Shown piece by piece: positions 31,103 through 38,839 of a DNA stretch of 38,839 nucleotides. The translations under genes were made by a program, and so were the position numbers. Position 1 is the first letter of the stretch. Every line of letters starts with the position of its first letter. Location: the IMG/VR virus record IMGVR_UViG_3300017714_000041, positions 1-38,839 of that record; one strand, written 5' to 3'. A model generated the notes under the pieces. That model was not told where the DNA came from. It searched no databases and saw only the letters and a list, made by a program, of their open reading frames with translations. This stretch comes from a virus.

Positions 31103-34100
31103 ATGAGTGATTCCTTCCTAGACTTAATGGATCAGTATAGCGTTACAAAGGATGACATTCTTGCACCTAAACGTATTGAGCCGCCAAGCGTAGAGCAGAT
31201 AGATCCTACTCCTGTAAGTAGTGAGAGTGAGCTTGTTGATAAAGGTGGTAAGCTAAAGAAGAAAGACTTGTACGAAGCATCTAACTTACGCACTATTCGT
31301 AGGTACATGGTGTCTCGAAGAGGCATACAGTACAATGATAAGACTGAAGAAGATGTTGTAGAAGATTTCATGGATCACATGCGTAGCTTTAACACCAACA
31401 TCATAAACACAGGTGGCGAAGTAAGACACATAACAAATGCTAGTCAGCAAGACAAAGCAGTAGCAGGAGATGCATACAAGCTCTATGATCAGCTAGGTAG
31501 TGTGTTTGTAAACGATGGTTTCTACGGTGCAGTAGACGGTGTGTTTGATTACATTCAAGCTGCAGCTACAGATCCTTCTAACTATATTGGTCTACTTACT
31601 GGCGGTTTAGGTAAAGCTGCATCTCTAGGTATAACAAAAGGTGGTAAAGAATTAGTTAAACGTGCCGCTATAGAAGCAGGACAAAGAGCAGCGAAGTCTG
31701 GTGCAACAACACAGGGTGCTAAGAAAGCTGCAGATGAAGCAGCAGAACGAGTAGCCCAACGCATAGTAGAAAAAGGTATAAAAGGCCCTGCAGCTAAGAA
31801 GTTACAAGAACGTGTAGCCCTGCAAGAGCAGCGTAACTTTATATATAACGCCAAGAAGAAAGCACAGAAAGAGTTCTTAGATGAAAGAGCTAAGAAAGGT
31901 GTGCGTGGTTCACTGTTAGCTACCACAGGTATCGATGGATCATTAGCTATGCTGCACGACAACATGATACAGAATGTCATGCTAGATGCAGGTGCACAGG
32001 AAGAGTACAGCTTGTTACAGACAGGATTTAGTTCTGCACTAGGTCTTGTTGGCGGTGGTGCTCAACTTGTAGGTGGTAAACTAAAAGGTGTAAGTGGACT
32101 CAAAGACACTAAAGGTAAGCTTGTTGCAGGTAAACGTAAGGCAGAGCTAGAGGCTGATATTGAAGGTAAACTATTAGTACCCTTATCAAAAGAAAGAGTT
32201 AAGAAGTACACCAATGAGTTAAACGATGCGCTAGATTCTTGGGAGAAAAAACGTAATCGTGGTAACAATATGTTTCAAACAGGTGTAATGCCATCAGATT
32301 TCCTAAAGACTATTATGGTAGGAGAAGATGGTAAGGGTGGTGTTGCAAAACTATATCGTGATGAGGTAGGAAAACCTATACCTAAGAATGTACGTGTTAC
32401 AGATGTAATGACTAACACCCTAAGACAAATGCCTGAAGATGATTTACAAGCGATAGCTAAACGTATGCAGCCTTTAGTTGGATATACTCTTGGAGATACT
32501 ACAGAGATAGCACAGGAAATAGGTGACTACATAGCATCCAATGTTAGTAGAGGTATGACTTACGGTGCAGTGATGTCTCAAGTAAGAAGCACAATTGATT
32601 CAGGTCTTATTGCAGGACATAATGCAATGACTAATTTAGTGCGTAACCCACAGCTTAAAGAACAGATGGAAGAAGAGGTACTCAAGGCTACTGGGCAAAT
32701 CAAACGTCCTAAGCTAGGAGCATATACTCAAAGTGTGTGGCGTAGATTGCTTATCTCCTCACCTGCTACAACAGGTTTAAACATTGCAGGTTTCTCACAG
32801 TTTTATGTAGGTTCTACATTAGCTGATGTAGTTACAGGTAGTACCTATATGCTTGGTGGTTTAGCTACAGGTGGTAAATTTACTAAGACAGGTTCAGAAC
32901 TAATACGTAAAGGTAAAGTGTTTCATCAGATACAAGCACAGAAGATGCGTAACTTGATGGACCCATACACTACACATGATTCTTACATGGAATTTCTATC
33001 TCAGCATAAAGACATAGAGAAAGTTTTATTTGAAAGTGTTACTGGTGGTATTGAAAGATCAGGTAAACGTTTTGATATTAACCCTGATGCTAAGTGGTTC
33101 AAAGGTGTAGAAGCTGTAGCTAATGGTGCTAATCGTCTGACAGGTGTACGTGTACAAGATACGTTTACTAAGTCTCAGATGTTTATGACTGAGCTAGACA
33201 AACGGTTACGACTAAAGCATAAAGATAGAACCTTAACAGACGTGCTTAACTCAGGAGACATTGATCTAATAGATGACAGTGTAGTCGGTGGTGCTATAGA
33301 TACTACACTCAAGTCTGTATTCTCAAAAGATTACACAACAGATGATCAGCTTCTAAGAGGTGCAGCTAAGTTAACTGAAAGTATATCTAACATACCGTTG
33401 TTTGGTACAATACTTCCTTTCGGTAGATTCTTTAACAACGTTGTAGCTACATCTTACCAATGGTCTGTAGGTGGTGGTGTACAACTTATGTCTGCCATAG
33501 CTAAGTCAGAGAAGCGTAATGTAGAAACTTTAGAAGCTGCAGCACGTAGCGTAGTAGGTGTAACAGCAATTAGTCTAGCAATTAATTATGACAGAGAAAG
33601 AAGTGAAAAAGGTTTAGATGTATTTGAGATTGAGGGTACTGGTGGTGCTATCATAGATGCTCGTAACACATTCCCATTCTCTCTATGGTTAGCTGCAGGA
33701 CGTATAGGTAGACTCAGAGCAGATGGTGAAACTGTACCAAAAGAAATGATGATTAAGTTTGGTGAGCAGGTAGCTGTAGGACAACTTGCTACAGACTTAC
33801 AGTTTGGTAATGATGTAACTAGAATAATGGATACATTGATAAACCAGGATGCAGACTTAGCACAAGCTTCTTTCAAAGAGATAAGTAAGTTTACTGGTAA
33901 CTATGCTGCAGGTTTTACTAGACCACTTGATGCAGTAAACAAACTCACTGGCTATGTCACAGGAACAGATGCAGCTAGGGATATAAGGCAAGCTGAGACA
34001 GGTGGTCAGATGTTTACACAGGGTGCAACAAGATACTTTGATAACGTCATAGAAGCTATCACAGATAAAGCAGAAACAGTTTCGGGTGAAGAACTAAGGG

Positions 34101-34612
34101 TTGCATCTAGAAAAGGTAAGATACAGGATGCAAATCCTATGGCTAGGATCTTTGGTATAACAGTTAAACCTGCACGTACATCTACAGAACAAGCCTACTC
34201 TATGGCTAACATGCAAGATTGGACAGCTAGTGAACGAACAAGCATGGCAGCTTACGACACAATATTCAATGAGACTGTAGCTCCTGAGCTAGAAAGAGCT
34301 ACGGATAACTTACTAAGAGATAAGAAGTTTATAAACGCTGACCTTGTAGGTAAACGTGCTATGCTCAAGTCTGTTGTATCTGATGTAAAGAAAGACTTAC
34401 GTAAGGTACTAAAGAAGTATGGCACTAGTGAGACTAAGCTAGGTGCAATGAGAGCTAAAGCTACAGAGCATGGCAACAAAGAGTTACGTAGCAAGGCTAT
34501 GAAATCAATGAAAGAAAGATATGGGTTTGAAGGAGGTATACGTGATATGACAATCACAGAATTACATTACTTCATGGACTACGTAGATTATCTAAGAGAG
34601 TATTACAAATAA
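31103..34612 (+). CDS. Large internal virion (ejection) protein
   Basis: An 1169-residue protein, the last gene of the late operon. It is mostly helical, with a segment DPSNYIGLLTGGLGKAASLG (residues about 156-175) I recognise from the largest structural proteins of marine podoviruses. An Ala/Lys-rich coiled stretch (AAIEAGQRAAKSGATTQGAK) follows. Hydrophobic segments near residues 555-600 (ISSPATTGLNIAGFSQFYVG) and 765-785 (SNIPLFGTILPFGRFFNNVV) could enter membranes. No lysozyme motif is visible. By size, composition and position it matches ejection proteins such as T7 gp16 in role, not in sequence. The gene ends just before the terminator at 34615. Confidence 0.75.
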   Translation: MSDSFLDLMDQYSVTKDDILAPKRIEPPSVEQIDPTPVSSESELVDKGGKLKKKDLYEASNLRTIRRYMVSRRGIQYNDKTEEDVVEDFMDHMRSFNTNIINTGGEVRHITNASQQDKAVAGDAYKLYDQLGSVFVNDGFYGAVDGVFDYIQAAATDPSNYIGLLTGGLGKAASLGITKGGKELVKRAAIEAGQRAAKSGATTQGAKKAADEAAERVAQRIVEKGIKGPAAKKLQERVALQEQRNFIYNAKKKAQKEFLDERAKKGVRGSLLATTGIDGSLAMLHDNMIQNVMLDAGAQEEYSLLQTGFSSALGLVGGGAQLVGGKLKGVSGLKDTKGKLVAGKRKAELEADIEGKLLVPLSKERVKKYTNELNDALDSWEKKRNRGNNMFQTGVMPSDFLKTIMVGEDGKGGVAKLYRDEVGKPIPKNVRVTDVMTNTLRQMPEDDLQAIAKRMQPLVGYTLGDTTEIAQEIGDYIASNVSRGMTYGAVMSQVRSTIDSGLIAGHNAMTNLVRNPQLKEQMEEEVLKATGQIKRPKLGAYTQSVWRRLLISSPATTGLNIAGFSQFYVGSTLADVVTGSTYMLGGLATGGKFTKTGSELIRKGKVFHQIQAQKMRNLMDPYTTHDSYMEFLSQHKDIEKVLFESVTGGIERSGKRFDINPDAKWFKGVEAVANGANRLTGVRVQDTFTKSQMFMTELDKRLRLKHKDRTLTDVLNSGDIDLIDDSVVGGAIDTTLKSVFSKDYTTDDQLLRGAAKLTESISNIPLFGTILPFGRFFNNVVATSYQWSVGGGVQLMSAIAKSEKRNVETLEAAARSVVGVTAISLAINYDRERSEKGLDVFEIEGTGGAIIDARNTFPFSLWLAAGRIGRLRADGETVPKEMMIKFGEQVAVGQLATDLQFGNDVTRIMDTLINQDADLAQASFKEISKFTGNYAAGFTRPLDAVNKLTGYVTGTDAARDIRQAETGGQMFTQGATRYFDNVIEAITDKAETVSGEELRVASRKGKIQDANPMARIFGITVKPARTSTEQAYSMANMQDWTASERTSMAAYDTIFNETVAPELERATDNLLRDKKFINADLVGKRAMLKSVVSDVKKDLRKVLKKYGTSETKLGAMRAKATEHGNKELRSKAMKSMKERYGFEGGIRDMTITELHYFMDYVDYLREYYK

Positions 34613-34614
34613 GA

Positions 34615-34643
34615 AGGGGCGCATTTAGCGCCCTTACTTTTTT
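34615..34643. terminator. Strong hairpin terminator between convergent operons
   Basis: GGGCGC (34617-34622), loop ATTTA, GCGCCC (34628-34633), extended to 8 bp by an A-T and a G-T pair, followed by TTACTTTTTT on the plus strand. It ends the late operon. It also lies just after the leftward gene's stop (34634), where the minus-strand transcript has a weaker T-rich tail, so it may work in both directions. Confidence 0.85.
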
Positions 34644-34840
34644 ATACCATACATTTTTGATGCACGTTCTGCCCACATCTGTACTGCAATTAAATTCTTT
34701 AATGCTTCATGTGTTTCCGTACTGTAATACAAGTTATCTGAAATAAACTTTTCCAGTGCTTCACTACGTTTTTGCACACCCTCTCTGAAATGATCCTGTC
34801 TCCTAGATACAAAGTCATGCGCTTCTTTTTCTAGGCTCAT
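34634..34840 (-). CDS. Small helical-hairpin protein, possible Acb2-like cyclic nucleotide sponge
   Basis: A 68-residue, all-helical protein. The N-terminal half is charged (MSLEKEAHDFVSRRQDHFRE). The C-terminal helix STETHEALKNLIAVQMWAERA has the spacing S-x-E-x3-AL-x2-L-x2-A-x-MWA-x2-A that I associate with the Acb2/Tad1 hairpin domain (DUF7681), whose members sequester cyclic nucleotide signals of CBASS and Thoeris defence. The resemblance is short and from memory; it could equally be an unrelated helical protein. AAGGA is 5 bases before the ATG. It overlaps the upstream nuclease gene by 26 bases and is the last gene of the leftward operon. Confidence 0.6.
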   Translation of the reverse strand: MSLEKEAHDFVSRRQDHFREGVQKRSEALEKFISDNLYYSTETHEALKNLIAVQMWAERASKMYGIKK

Positions 34841-35360
34841 CTTGTTCCTTTAAGTTGTTAAGTATTTCTATTGCTGTTTCAACATCAAGCTTAGACCACT
34901 CACCTTTAGTCTTACTTGCTACCTTCCTAGCTTCTTTATGAGCAGCTTGCTCTAGTGTCCTTCTATTATCTGTCTCAACAGTATACTCTAACACAAAGTC
35001 ACGATGTGGGCTACTAGTTTGATAGCTATTACATCTATCATCAGCATCAATAGCCATGCCTATCTTTACCCAATCAGGCCAAGCAGGATTAGTTATAACA
35101 TAGACATAACCTTCTTTGATATTACCTAACTTATACGTACCCTCAAAGGCTGCATCATTAAAAGTTTTGTATCTGCCAGGTTTATACAAAGGGTGATTTC
35201 TGGATATATGTCTTCCATTTACATACATCCTCTTATCATTGTCTGCTTTCTTACAGATATTACACCAATACTTTTTTTGTTTAGCTTGTGATTCTAACCA
35301 GTTAACATTTAAAGTTAGTTTAACTCCGCAGGTATTACAACTTATACAATGTGTTTTCAT
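34815..35360 (-). CDS. GIY-YIG nuclease of the T5orf172 type with zinc ribbon
   Basis: A 181-residue protein. The N-terminus has C5, C8, C11 and C33-x2-C36, a likely zinc ribbon. Residues 84-130 are the GIY-YIG-like core: GYVYVIT (84-90), WVKIGMA with the second motif, R109 as likely catalytic arginine, and the strand DFVLEYTVE. E137 and E143 in the helix TLEQAAHKEARK are candidate metal ligands. The T5orf172 class occurs in phages as free-standing homing-type or host-degrading nucleases. No RBS of note precedes the ATG, but the next gene downstream overlaps it. DNA cleavage is expected; the target is unknown. Confidence 0.8.
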   Translation of the reverse strand: MKTHCISCNTCGVKLTLNVNWLESQAKQKKYWCNICKKADNDKRMYVNGRHISRNHPLYKPGRYKTFNDAAFEGTYKLGNIKEGYVYVITNPAWPDWVKIGMAIDADDRCNSYQTSSPHRDFVLEYTVETDNRRTLEQAAHKEARKVASKTKGEWSKLDVETAIEILNNLKEQDEPRKRSA

Positions 35361-35371
35361 ATTAATTAAAA

Positions 35372-35563
35372 TTAAACCTCCACTGGTATTTCTGTGCAGT
35401 ATGCTTGTACTGTAGATTTATCTGAAGGTCTACTTAGCATAAGGTTTTCTCTAATAGTAACTGCATTATCTTTACACTCCTTCATTGTAGGGTAAACATA
35501 ATTCATAGCTTGCACCTGAACATATCCATTACCTAAAGAAAGTATAAATACTAATACAAACAT
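35372..35563 (-). CDS. Small secreted or membrane-anchored protein
   Basis: A 63-residue protein with a hydrophobic start (MFVLVFILSLGNGYVQVQA) that looks like a signal peptide, with a possible cleavage after VQA. The mature part has two cysteines (C34 in MKECKD and C56 in AYCTEI) that could form a disulfide in the periplasm. Its ATG overlaps the stop of the preceding 56-residue gene (TAATG), so the two are coupled. Unknown function. Position in a nucleotide-metabolism and host-modification operon suggests an early envelope-directed role, for example superinfection exclusion, but that is only a guess. Confidence 0.65.
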   Translation of the reverse strand: MFVLVFILSLGNGYVQVQAMNYVYPTMKECKDNAVTIRENLMLSRPSDKSTVQAYCTEIPVEV

Positions 35564-35733
35564 TATTCAACAGGATCGTCAGTGGTTACATCTTTGATAA
35601 TGTCTACACTCTTTTCATATACTACAACTCCTGTATCCCACGATGCCTTAGCTGCAGGTTTAACTACATCATTGTAAGAACCATAGGCTGTTAAAAGAAA
35701 AACTACAGGGACTAAGATATTAAATAACAACAT
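35563..35733 (-). CDS. 56-residue membrane protein
   Basis: Reading leftward from ATG 35733, preceded by AAAGGAG with good spacing, the frame encodes MLLFNILVPVVFLLTAYGSY, a single membrane helix or signal anchor. A soluble stretch follows (VVKPAAKASWDTGVVVYEKS), with an acidic end (DVTTDDPVE). The stop overlaps the next ATG by one base. The strong ribosome site and coupling make it a real gene. I recall proteins of this type in marine phages without a known role. It is separated from the ribonucleotide reductase stop by about 60 bases. Confidence 0.7.
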   Translation of the reverse strand: MLLFNILVPVVFLLTAYGSYNDVVKPAAKASWDTGVVVYEKSVDIIKDVTTDDPVE

Positions 35734-35792
35734 GATTAACTCCTTTTATTGTTGTTGTAATAGTAACACAGTATTTAAACTATGTCTAGTAA

Positions 35793-37691
35793 TTATGCTC
35801 CTATATCTACCATTTCACAGACATCACCAGTACAAGCCATAGTTTGCATAGCAACTGTATTGTCTTCTTGTTCATACTCACTAAGTTTAGACCAGTCAAT
35901 ACTCTTTGGCATTATTGCTGAAAGTTTTTTGTAGTCATCCTTAGTGCAATCCTGATAGGGTGCTTGCTGATAAGTATGATCAGAGTGTGGCAGAAAAGAC
36001 ACACCACTCATTTCATCAAAGTGTTTATAAACAAATGCACCTACTTCCATCCATTCATCAGAACGAACTGTCACTGTTACAGAGGGTTTATGCTCACACC
36101 AGTGTCTTTGATAAGTTAACCATGTCTCCAGTTGCTCAATGGCTGACAAGTCGTTACGAGTTACAGCTTTATTGGGTGACTTCTGTGGGAAGCTAAACAC
36201 TGTAGTAGTATCAGGCTTCATCACACAAGGTGCATTAGGTATGCGCTGATCCTTCATCATTTGTGTAAGTGGATCTTTGTTGTCACCTCTCACAGTCCTG
36301 ATATAATGAAGTGCATGTCTAGCATGTATACCAGATGCAGAGTCAACTAGTTGTGATACTGTTCCACTTGGTTTGACGCAGGTAATTGCTGCTGAGTGTG
36401 GAATGCCAAGGCGGTCAGCCCAATCAGCGTTAGTATGAACAGCAGTTTCTCGTAAATGTTCAAGGGTCTTCTCCAATCCTTTGTTTGCGGATGTCATAAG
36501 AGGGTTATCCATAATACCAGTTAAGCTACAACCTAAGAGTCTTTCTTCTTCTGTGTTTGTTGTCCAGACTTTTCTGAGGTATGGGAACTTTGTGTACGTG
36601 CTTTGGATCGTGCCAAGTATTGTGGCGAGTCTGACTTTTCTATCCAAATCATCCACCGTGTCCGTGGCTCGTACCACAACTTCTGTAAGATTGCAGAACT
36701 GGTATGGGCGTAAGATAATCTCACTACAAGGATTAGTTCCGAACTCAAAGTTAGGATCACGTCTGCCATATTTAGCAGCTTGTTTCTTAGATGCTTCACG
36801 ATTGAATACTCCTCTCTCGCCTGATTTACTTTCTACTAAAGATAGCCACTCACGCATGAACGTTTCTGAGTCAGGCTTCTCTGTGTAAGATACACTGTTG
36901 TTAGCTAAAGCACGATGCCCTGCATTGTCGTACCACTGTCCTGACTTAGCATAACGCATACGATCATCACTAAGGTTAGACAAACTAATCATAGCACTAC
37001 GTCTAACACCACCAACTACAACTATCTGCCCAATGAAACACATTAGGTCATGGCACTCTAAGCTAGATAAACTACGTCCTTGTGCATCCTTGAATGTCTT
37101 AACTGCAAAGTTGAATAGGTCAATCAAAGGAGCAGGACCAGAGGCTCTACCACCAAATGTTTTAAGTCTTGCACCTGCAGGTCTTACTCTGCTAACATCC
37201 CACTTAGGAATCTCACCTGCCCACAAGAGAGCTAACACTTGTCTAAACGCCTTAGCCCACCCCTCCTTGCTGTCCTTTACCACAACGGTAGTATCACTCT
37301 CGAACAATTCAGGTACTTCGGGAAGCTTGCTAATGAACTGTCTCTCAACACTGAAGCCGACACCAGTACCACAGAGGAGGATGTACATAGCCTCATCGAA
37401 GGACTTTGGGTCATCTACAGGTAGATAGCTACAGTTATATCCTGCAGTATTATCTCTCTCAAGTGCTGCACCTGCAGTCATCATAGCTCTCATGCTAGGC
37501 ATGATCTCTAAGTTAAGTATAGCAAACATTATTTCATCTTTAGTATCTGCATCTACTTTATTTCCTACAACGTTTTCTATGTAGCGATCAACTGTCTCAG
37601 ACCAAGACTCTCTGCCTTTGCCATCAATGTACTTAGCGTAACGTGACTTGTGTATAAAACTTTGGTAGTCTGTTGGTAAGTAGTTATTCAT
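35793..37691 (-). CDS. nrdJ: Adenosylcobalamin-dependent ribonucleoside-triphosphate reductase (class II)
   Basis: A 632-residue enzyme that reduces ribonucleotides to deoxynucleotides for phage DNA. Landmarks fit the monomeric class II enzyme: C87 in NCSY and C333 (the redox pair), radical cysteine C322 with N320 and E324 in NPCSEIIL (the 11-residue gap between C322 and C333 matches C408 and C419 of the Lactobacillus enzyme), and a C-terminal C620-x4-C625 pair (ACTGDVC) that re-reduces the site. Shorter than the Lactobacillus enzyme (739). It needs B12 from the host. Its ATG lies 8 bases inside the end of the upstream 54-residue gene. Confidence 0.93.
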   Translation of the reverse strand: MNNYLPTDYQSFIHKSRYAKYIDGKGRESWSETVDRYIENVVGNKVDADTKDEIMFAILNLEIMPSMRAMMTAGAALERDNTAGYNCSYLPVDDPKSFDEAMYILLCGTGVGFSVERQFISKLPEVPELFESDTTVVVKDSKEGWAKAFRQVLALLWAGEIPKWDVSRVRPAGARLKTFGGRASGPAPLIDLFNFAVKTFKDAQGRSLSSLECHDLMCFIGQIVVVGGVRRSAMISLSNLSDDRMRYAKSGQWYDNAGHRALANNSVSYTEKPDSETFMREWLSLVESKSGERGVFNREASKKQAAKYGRRDPNFEFGTNPCSEIILRPYQFCNLTEVVVRATDTVDDLDRKVRLATILGTIQSTYTKFPYLRKVWTTNTEEERLLGCSLTGIMDNPLMTSANKGLEKTLEHLRETAVHTNADWADRLGIPHSAAITCVKPSGTVSQLVDSASGIHARHALHYIRTVRGDNKDPLTQMMKDQRIPNAPCVMKPDTTTVFSFPQKSPNKAVTRNDLSAIEQLETWLTYQRHWCEHKPSVTVTVRSDEWMEVGAFVYKHFDEMSGVSFLPHSDHTYQQAPYQDCTKDDYKKLSAIMPKSIDWSKLSEYEQEDNTVAMQTMACTGDVCEMVDIGA

Positions 37692-37848
37692 ATTTTTTAA
37701 CCTCTATCTTTCTAATTACTGCACCATCAATATCATAAATAATATCTTGGAATAACTCAGTAACTGCCTCCTCGTGCATGTCTGCTACTATAGGTAGTAT
37801 TCGTTCTTCCTCGTCTATCTCAATTGTTAGTTTAATGTTGAACTTCAT
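37684..37848 (-). CDS. 54-residue conserved phage protein next to nrdJ
   Basis: Reading leftward from ATG 37848, the protein starts MKFNIKLTIEIDEEERILPI and continues with VADMHEEAVTELFQDIIYDI and DGAVIRKIEVKKYE. The pattern of a strand with alternating hydrophobics, an acidic helix and a final strand is shared with small proteins beside nucleotide-metabolism genes in cyanophages and pelagic phages. The start overlaps the MazG stop (ATGA), and its end overlaps the nrdJ start by 8 bases, so it is translated as a link between the two. Function unknown; no cysteines or membrane segment. Confidence 0.75.
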   Translation of the reverse strand: MKFNIKLTIEIDEEERILPIVADMHEEAVTELFQDIIYDIDGAVIRKIEVKKYE

Positions 37849-38201
37849 CTCTTATCGCCACTGCCTTTAATGGTTCCTCTCTCCATACGACTGTGAAGCT
37901 TATCTAAATTACACCTAGCTATATATCCCATGTCAAAGTTTAAGTCACGACACAAAGCTGATATGTACCACAGGCAGTCACCTATTTCTGCAGCTACATC
38001 TTCTCTGTCAAACTTCCCATCCCTTAACATCTTCTTTACTTTGTTGGCTACTTCACCTGCTTCACCTGCGAGTCCTAACGCAGGGTAAACTATCTTGTGT
38101 TCTTCAGGATAGATAGCAGTCTTTCTTGCTTCTATCTGATAGTCACCGAATGTCATTTCATACATGTCTTTCCATGCATTTATATCTTCTGCTGTTATCA
38201 T
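37845..38201 (-). CDS. MazG-like nucleotide pyrophosphohydrolase
   Basis: A 118-residue all-alpha NTP pyrophosphatase. The signature E-x2-E then E-x2-D is present: E47 and E50 in GLAGEAGEV, and E72 and D75 in AAEIGDCLWYI. These bind the magnesium ions that activate the nucleotide. Phage MazG proteins hydrolyse dNTPs or (d)NDP-type substrates, and have been proposed to lower ppGpp or recycle host nucleotides; the substrate here is not determined. ATG overlaps the DUF3310 stop (ATGA). It is part of the nucleotide-supply operon with nrdJ. Confidence 0.88.
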   Translation of the reverse strand: MITAEDINAWKDMYEMTFGDYQIEARKTAIYPEEHKIVYPALGLAGEAGEVANKVKKMLRDGKFDREDVAAEIGDCLWYISALCRDLNFDMGYIARCNLDKLHSRMERGTIKGSGDKR

Positions 38202-38464
38202 TTATGTAGCTCCTTGTAACGATCCTTTAACCTATTGAGATACCAAATAGCTTTGTTAATATCTTCTAGGCCATTCTTGTATTCATGTCTCCACAAATAC
38301 TTAAGTACGTTAGCAGCGTGTGGCGCTGTAGATCCTGCCATGTTTTCTGTCATTGCTTCTATAGCTTCAATACATTCTATACCGCTATGATTGTAGTGTA
38401 CTGGATTGTTTACTTGATCGTGATTAAAAGTTGTATCACCAGTTAATGTTATTGTAGGTTCCAT
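38198..38464 (-). CDS. DUF3310 protein (T7 gp1.7-like nucleotide kinase family)
   Basis: An 88-residue protein. The motif NNPVHYNHSGIECIEAIEAM followed by NVLKYLWRHEYKNGLEDINK and AIWYLNRL is the DUF3310 signature (P-x-HY then EC-I then K-Y-x-R and DL-KA-WYL). T7 gp1.7 of this family has nucleotide kinase activity toward dTMP and dGMP and makes the phage sensitive to dideoxythymidine. The residues H23, Y24, E30 and R49 typical of the family are present. It overlaps MazG by four bases (ATGA) and is preceded by GGGAG. A role in dNTP synthesis is consistent with the neighbours. Confidence 0.88.
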   Translation of the reverse strand: MEPTITLTGDTTFNHDQVNNPVHYNHSGIECIEAIEAMTENMAGSTAPHAANVLKYLWRHEYKNGLEDINKAIWYLNRLKDRYKELHK

Positions 38465-38803
38465 TCATGCACTCCCTTTTGTTTTTGACCACTTGTTAAG
38501 TGTATACACATTACCGTCTTTAGTTACAACAGGTTTGTCTTCTTCATCATCTTCCAAAGTCATTAAATAGTTTCTGTGATCTCTTACTAATTCATATATG
38601 TCAGGGTGTTCATTTGCTATATCTAAGAACGCTGACATCATAGTTGCTACATCTACTATCCCATTAATAATAGGTTCAGGTAAGTTGTGCTCAGGTGATA
38701 TTGCTATTGACACATTTGTATCCCCATCCCAATTACCATCGTCTGTGTAGTCTACTGGACTTATAACTATTGCTATTTCATCATTATCTAAACTATGACC
38801 CAT
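38465..38803 (-). CDS. Conserved phage protein, unknown function
   Basis: A 112-residue protein from ATG 38803 (MGHSLDNDEIAIVISPVDYT). ATG 38809 is two codons upstream, but AAGGA lies only one base from it and seven from 38803, so the latter is preferred. It is acidic and probably alpha/beta, with a helix MMSAFLDIANEHPDIYELVR and an acidic linker DDEEDKP before VVTKDGNVYTLNKWSK. It lies upstream of DUF3310 and MazG in one leftward operon, whose earlier genes lie outside the window. Similar proteins occur near DNA-metabolism genes in marine phages, but I cannot name a function. Confidence 0.7.
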   Translation of the reverse strand: MGHSLDNDEIAIVISPVDYTDDGNWDGDTNVSIAISPEHNLPEPIINGIVDVATMMSAFLDIANEHPDIYELVRDHRNYLMTLEDDEEDKPVVTKDGNVYTLNKWSKTKGSA

Positions 38804-38839
38804 CAGCATTTCCTTTTTGTTTTTAATTCTATCTTCTTA

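Noticed and set aside
37033-37428. Rightward 131-codon frame opposite nrdJ
   Set aside because: Shadow of a clearly coding, motif-complete reductase gene.
1-38839. CRISPR array, tRNA genes, insertion sequences, integrase or attachment site
   Set aside because: I looked for regularly spaced repeats, cloverleaf folds, transposase or recombinase motifs and terminal duplications and saw none.

Overview
The window looks like about 39 kb of the genome of a lytic-type tailed double-stranded DNA phage with a short (podovirus-like) tail. It most likely comes from a marine alphaproteobacterial host. The phage assignment rests on a complete head, tail and ejection module: small and large terminase, portal, scaffold, major capsid, adaptor, nozzle-like protein, fibres and very large internal virion proteins. 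The marine, alphaproteobacterial assignment is inference: many small proteins match families I know from pelagic phages, the base composition is fairly AT-rich, there is a B12-dependent ribonucleotide reductase with MazG and DUF3310, and there is a DUF1127 protein, a family centred on Alphaproteobacteria. I see no integrase, repressor, tRNA gene or CRISPR array.

Layout. Positions 1-223 hold the first gene of a leftward operon that runs off the left edge. Positions 224-1222 are about 1 kb without a convincing gene. This stretch is dense in palindromes, iteron-like repeats, two promoter candidates and a highly structured leader, and looks like the divergent control region and possibly an origin. 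Positions 1223-4734 carry a rightward block of small, often overlapping genes, including three that are too short for ordinary ORF cut-offs: a 55-residue basic protein, a 24-residue cysteine-rich peptide and a 54-residue DUF1127 protein. Positions 4735-15431 are the packaging, head and connector module. Positions 15433-23313 encode three fibre or spike proteins. Positions 23335-34612 encode small membrane proteins, a lysozyme-like protein and the large internal virion (ejection) proteins. A strong hairpin terminator at 34615-34643 separates this late block from a convergent leftward operon (34634-38803): a small hairpin-domain protein, a GIY-YIG nuclease, two small membrane or secreted proteins, class II ribonucleotide reductase, MazG and DUF3310. 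If the genome is circular or circularly permuted, the leftward operon at 223 would join the one at 38803 through sequence outside the window, where DNA polymerase, helicase and primase would be expected.

How it works together. The leftward operon supplies deoxynucleotides and host-directed functions. The rightward operon builds the virion. A motif TATAACTATG (or one mismatch) recurs in front of four rightward gene blocks, each time followed closely by an RNA hairpin, and this looks like a repeated late promoter and leader cassette.

Most interesting points: a fibre built from fifteen repeats grouped as three five-bladed propellers; a ten-codon remnant of another fibre gene; a terminase whose N-terminal helix-turn-helix part lies in a different frame and appears to begin with ATA; a GH19-like lysozyme domain interrupted by a peptidoglycan-binding domain; a bacterial DUF5872-type protein split into two genes; a leader RNA with a 14-bp perfect inverted repeat around a CCTCC-rich loop; and a possible Acb2-like cyclic-nucleotide sponge. 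Family assignments come from memory of the families and were not checked by search.
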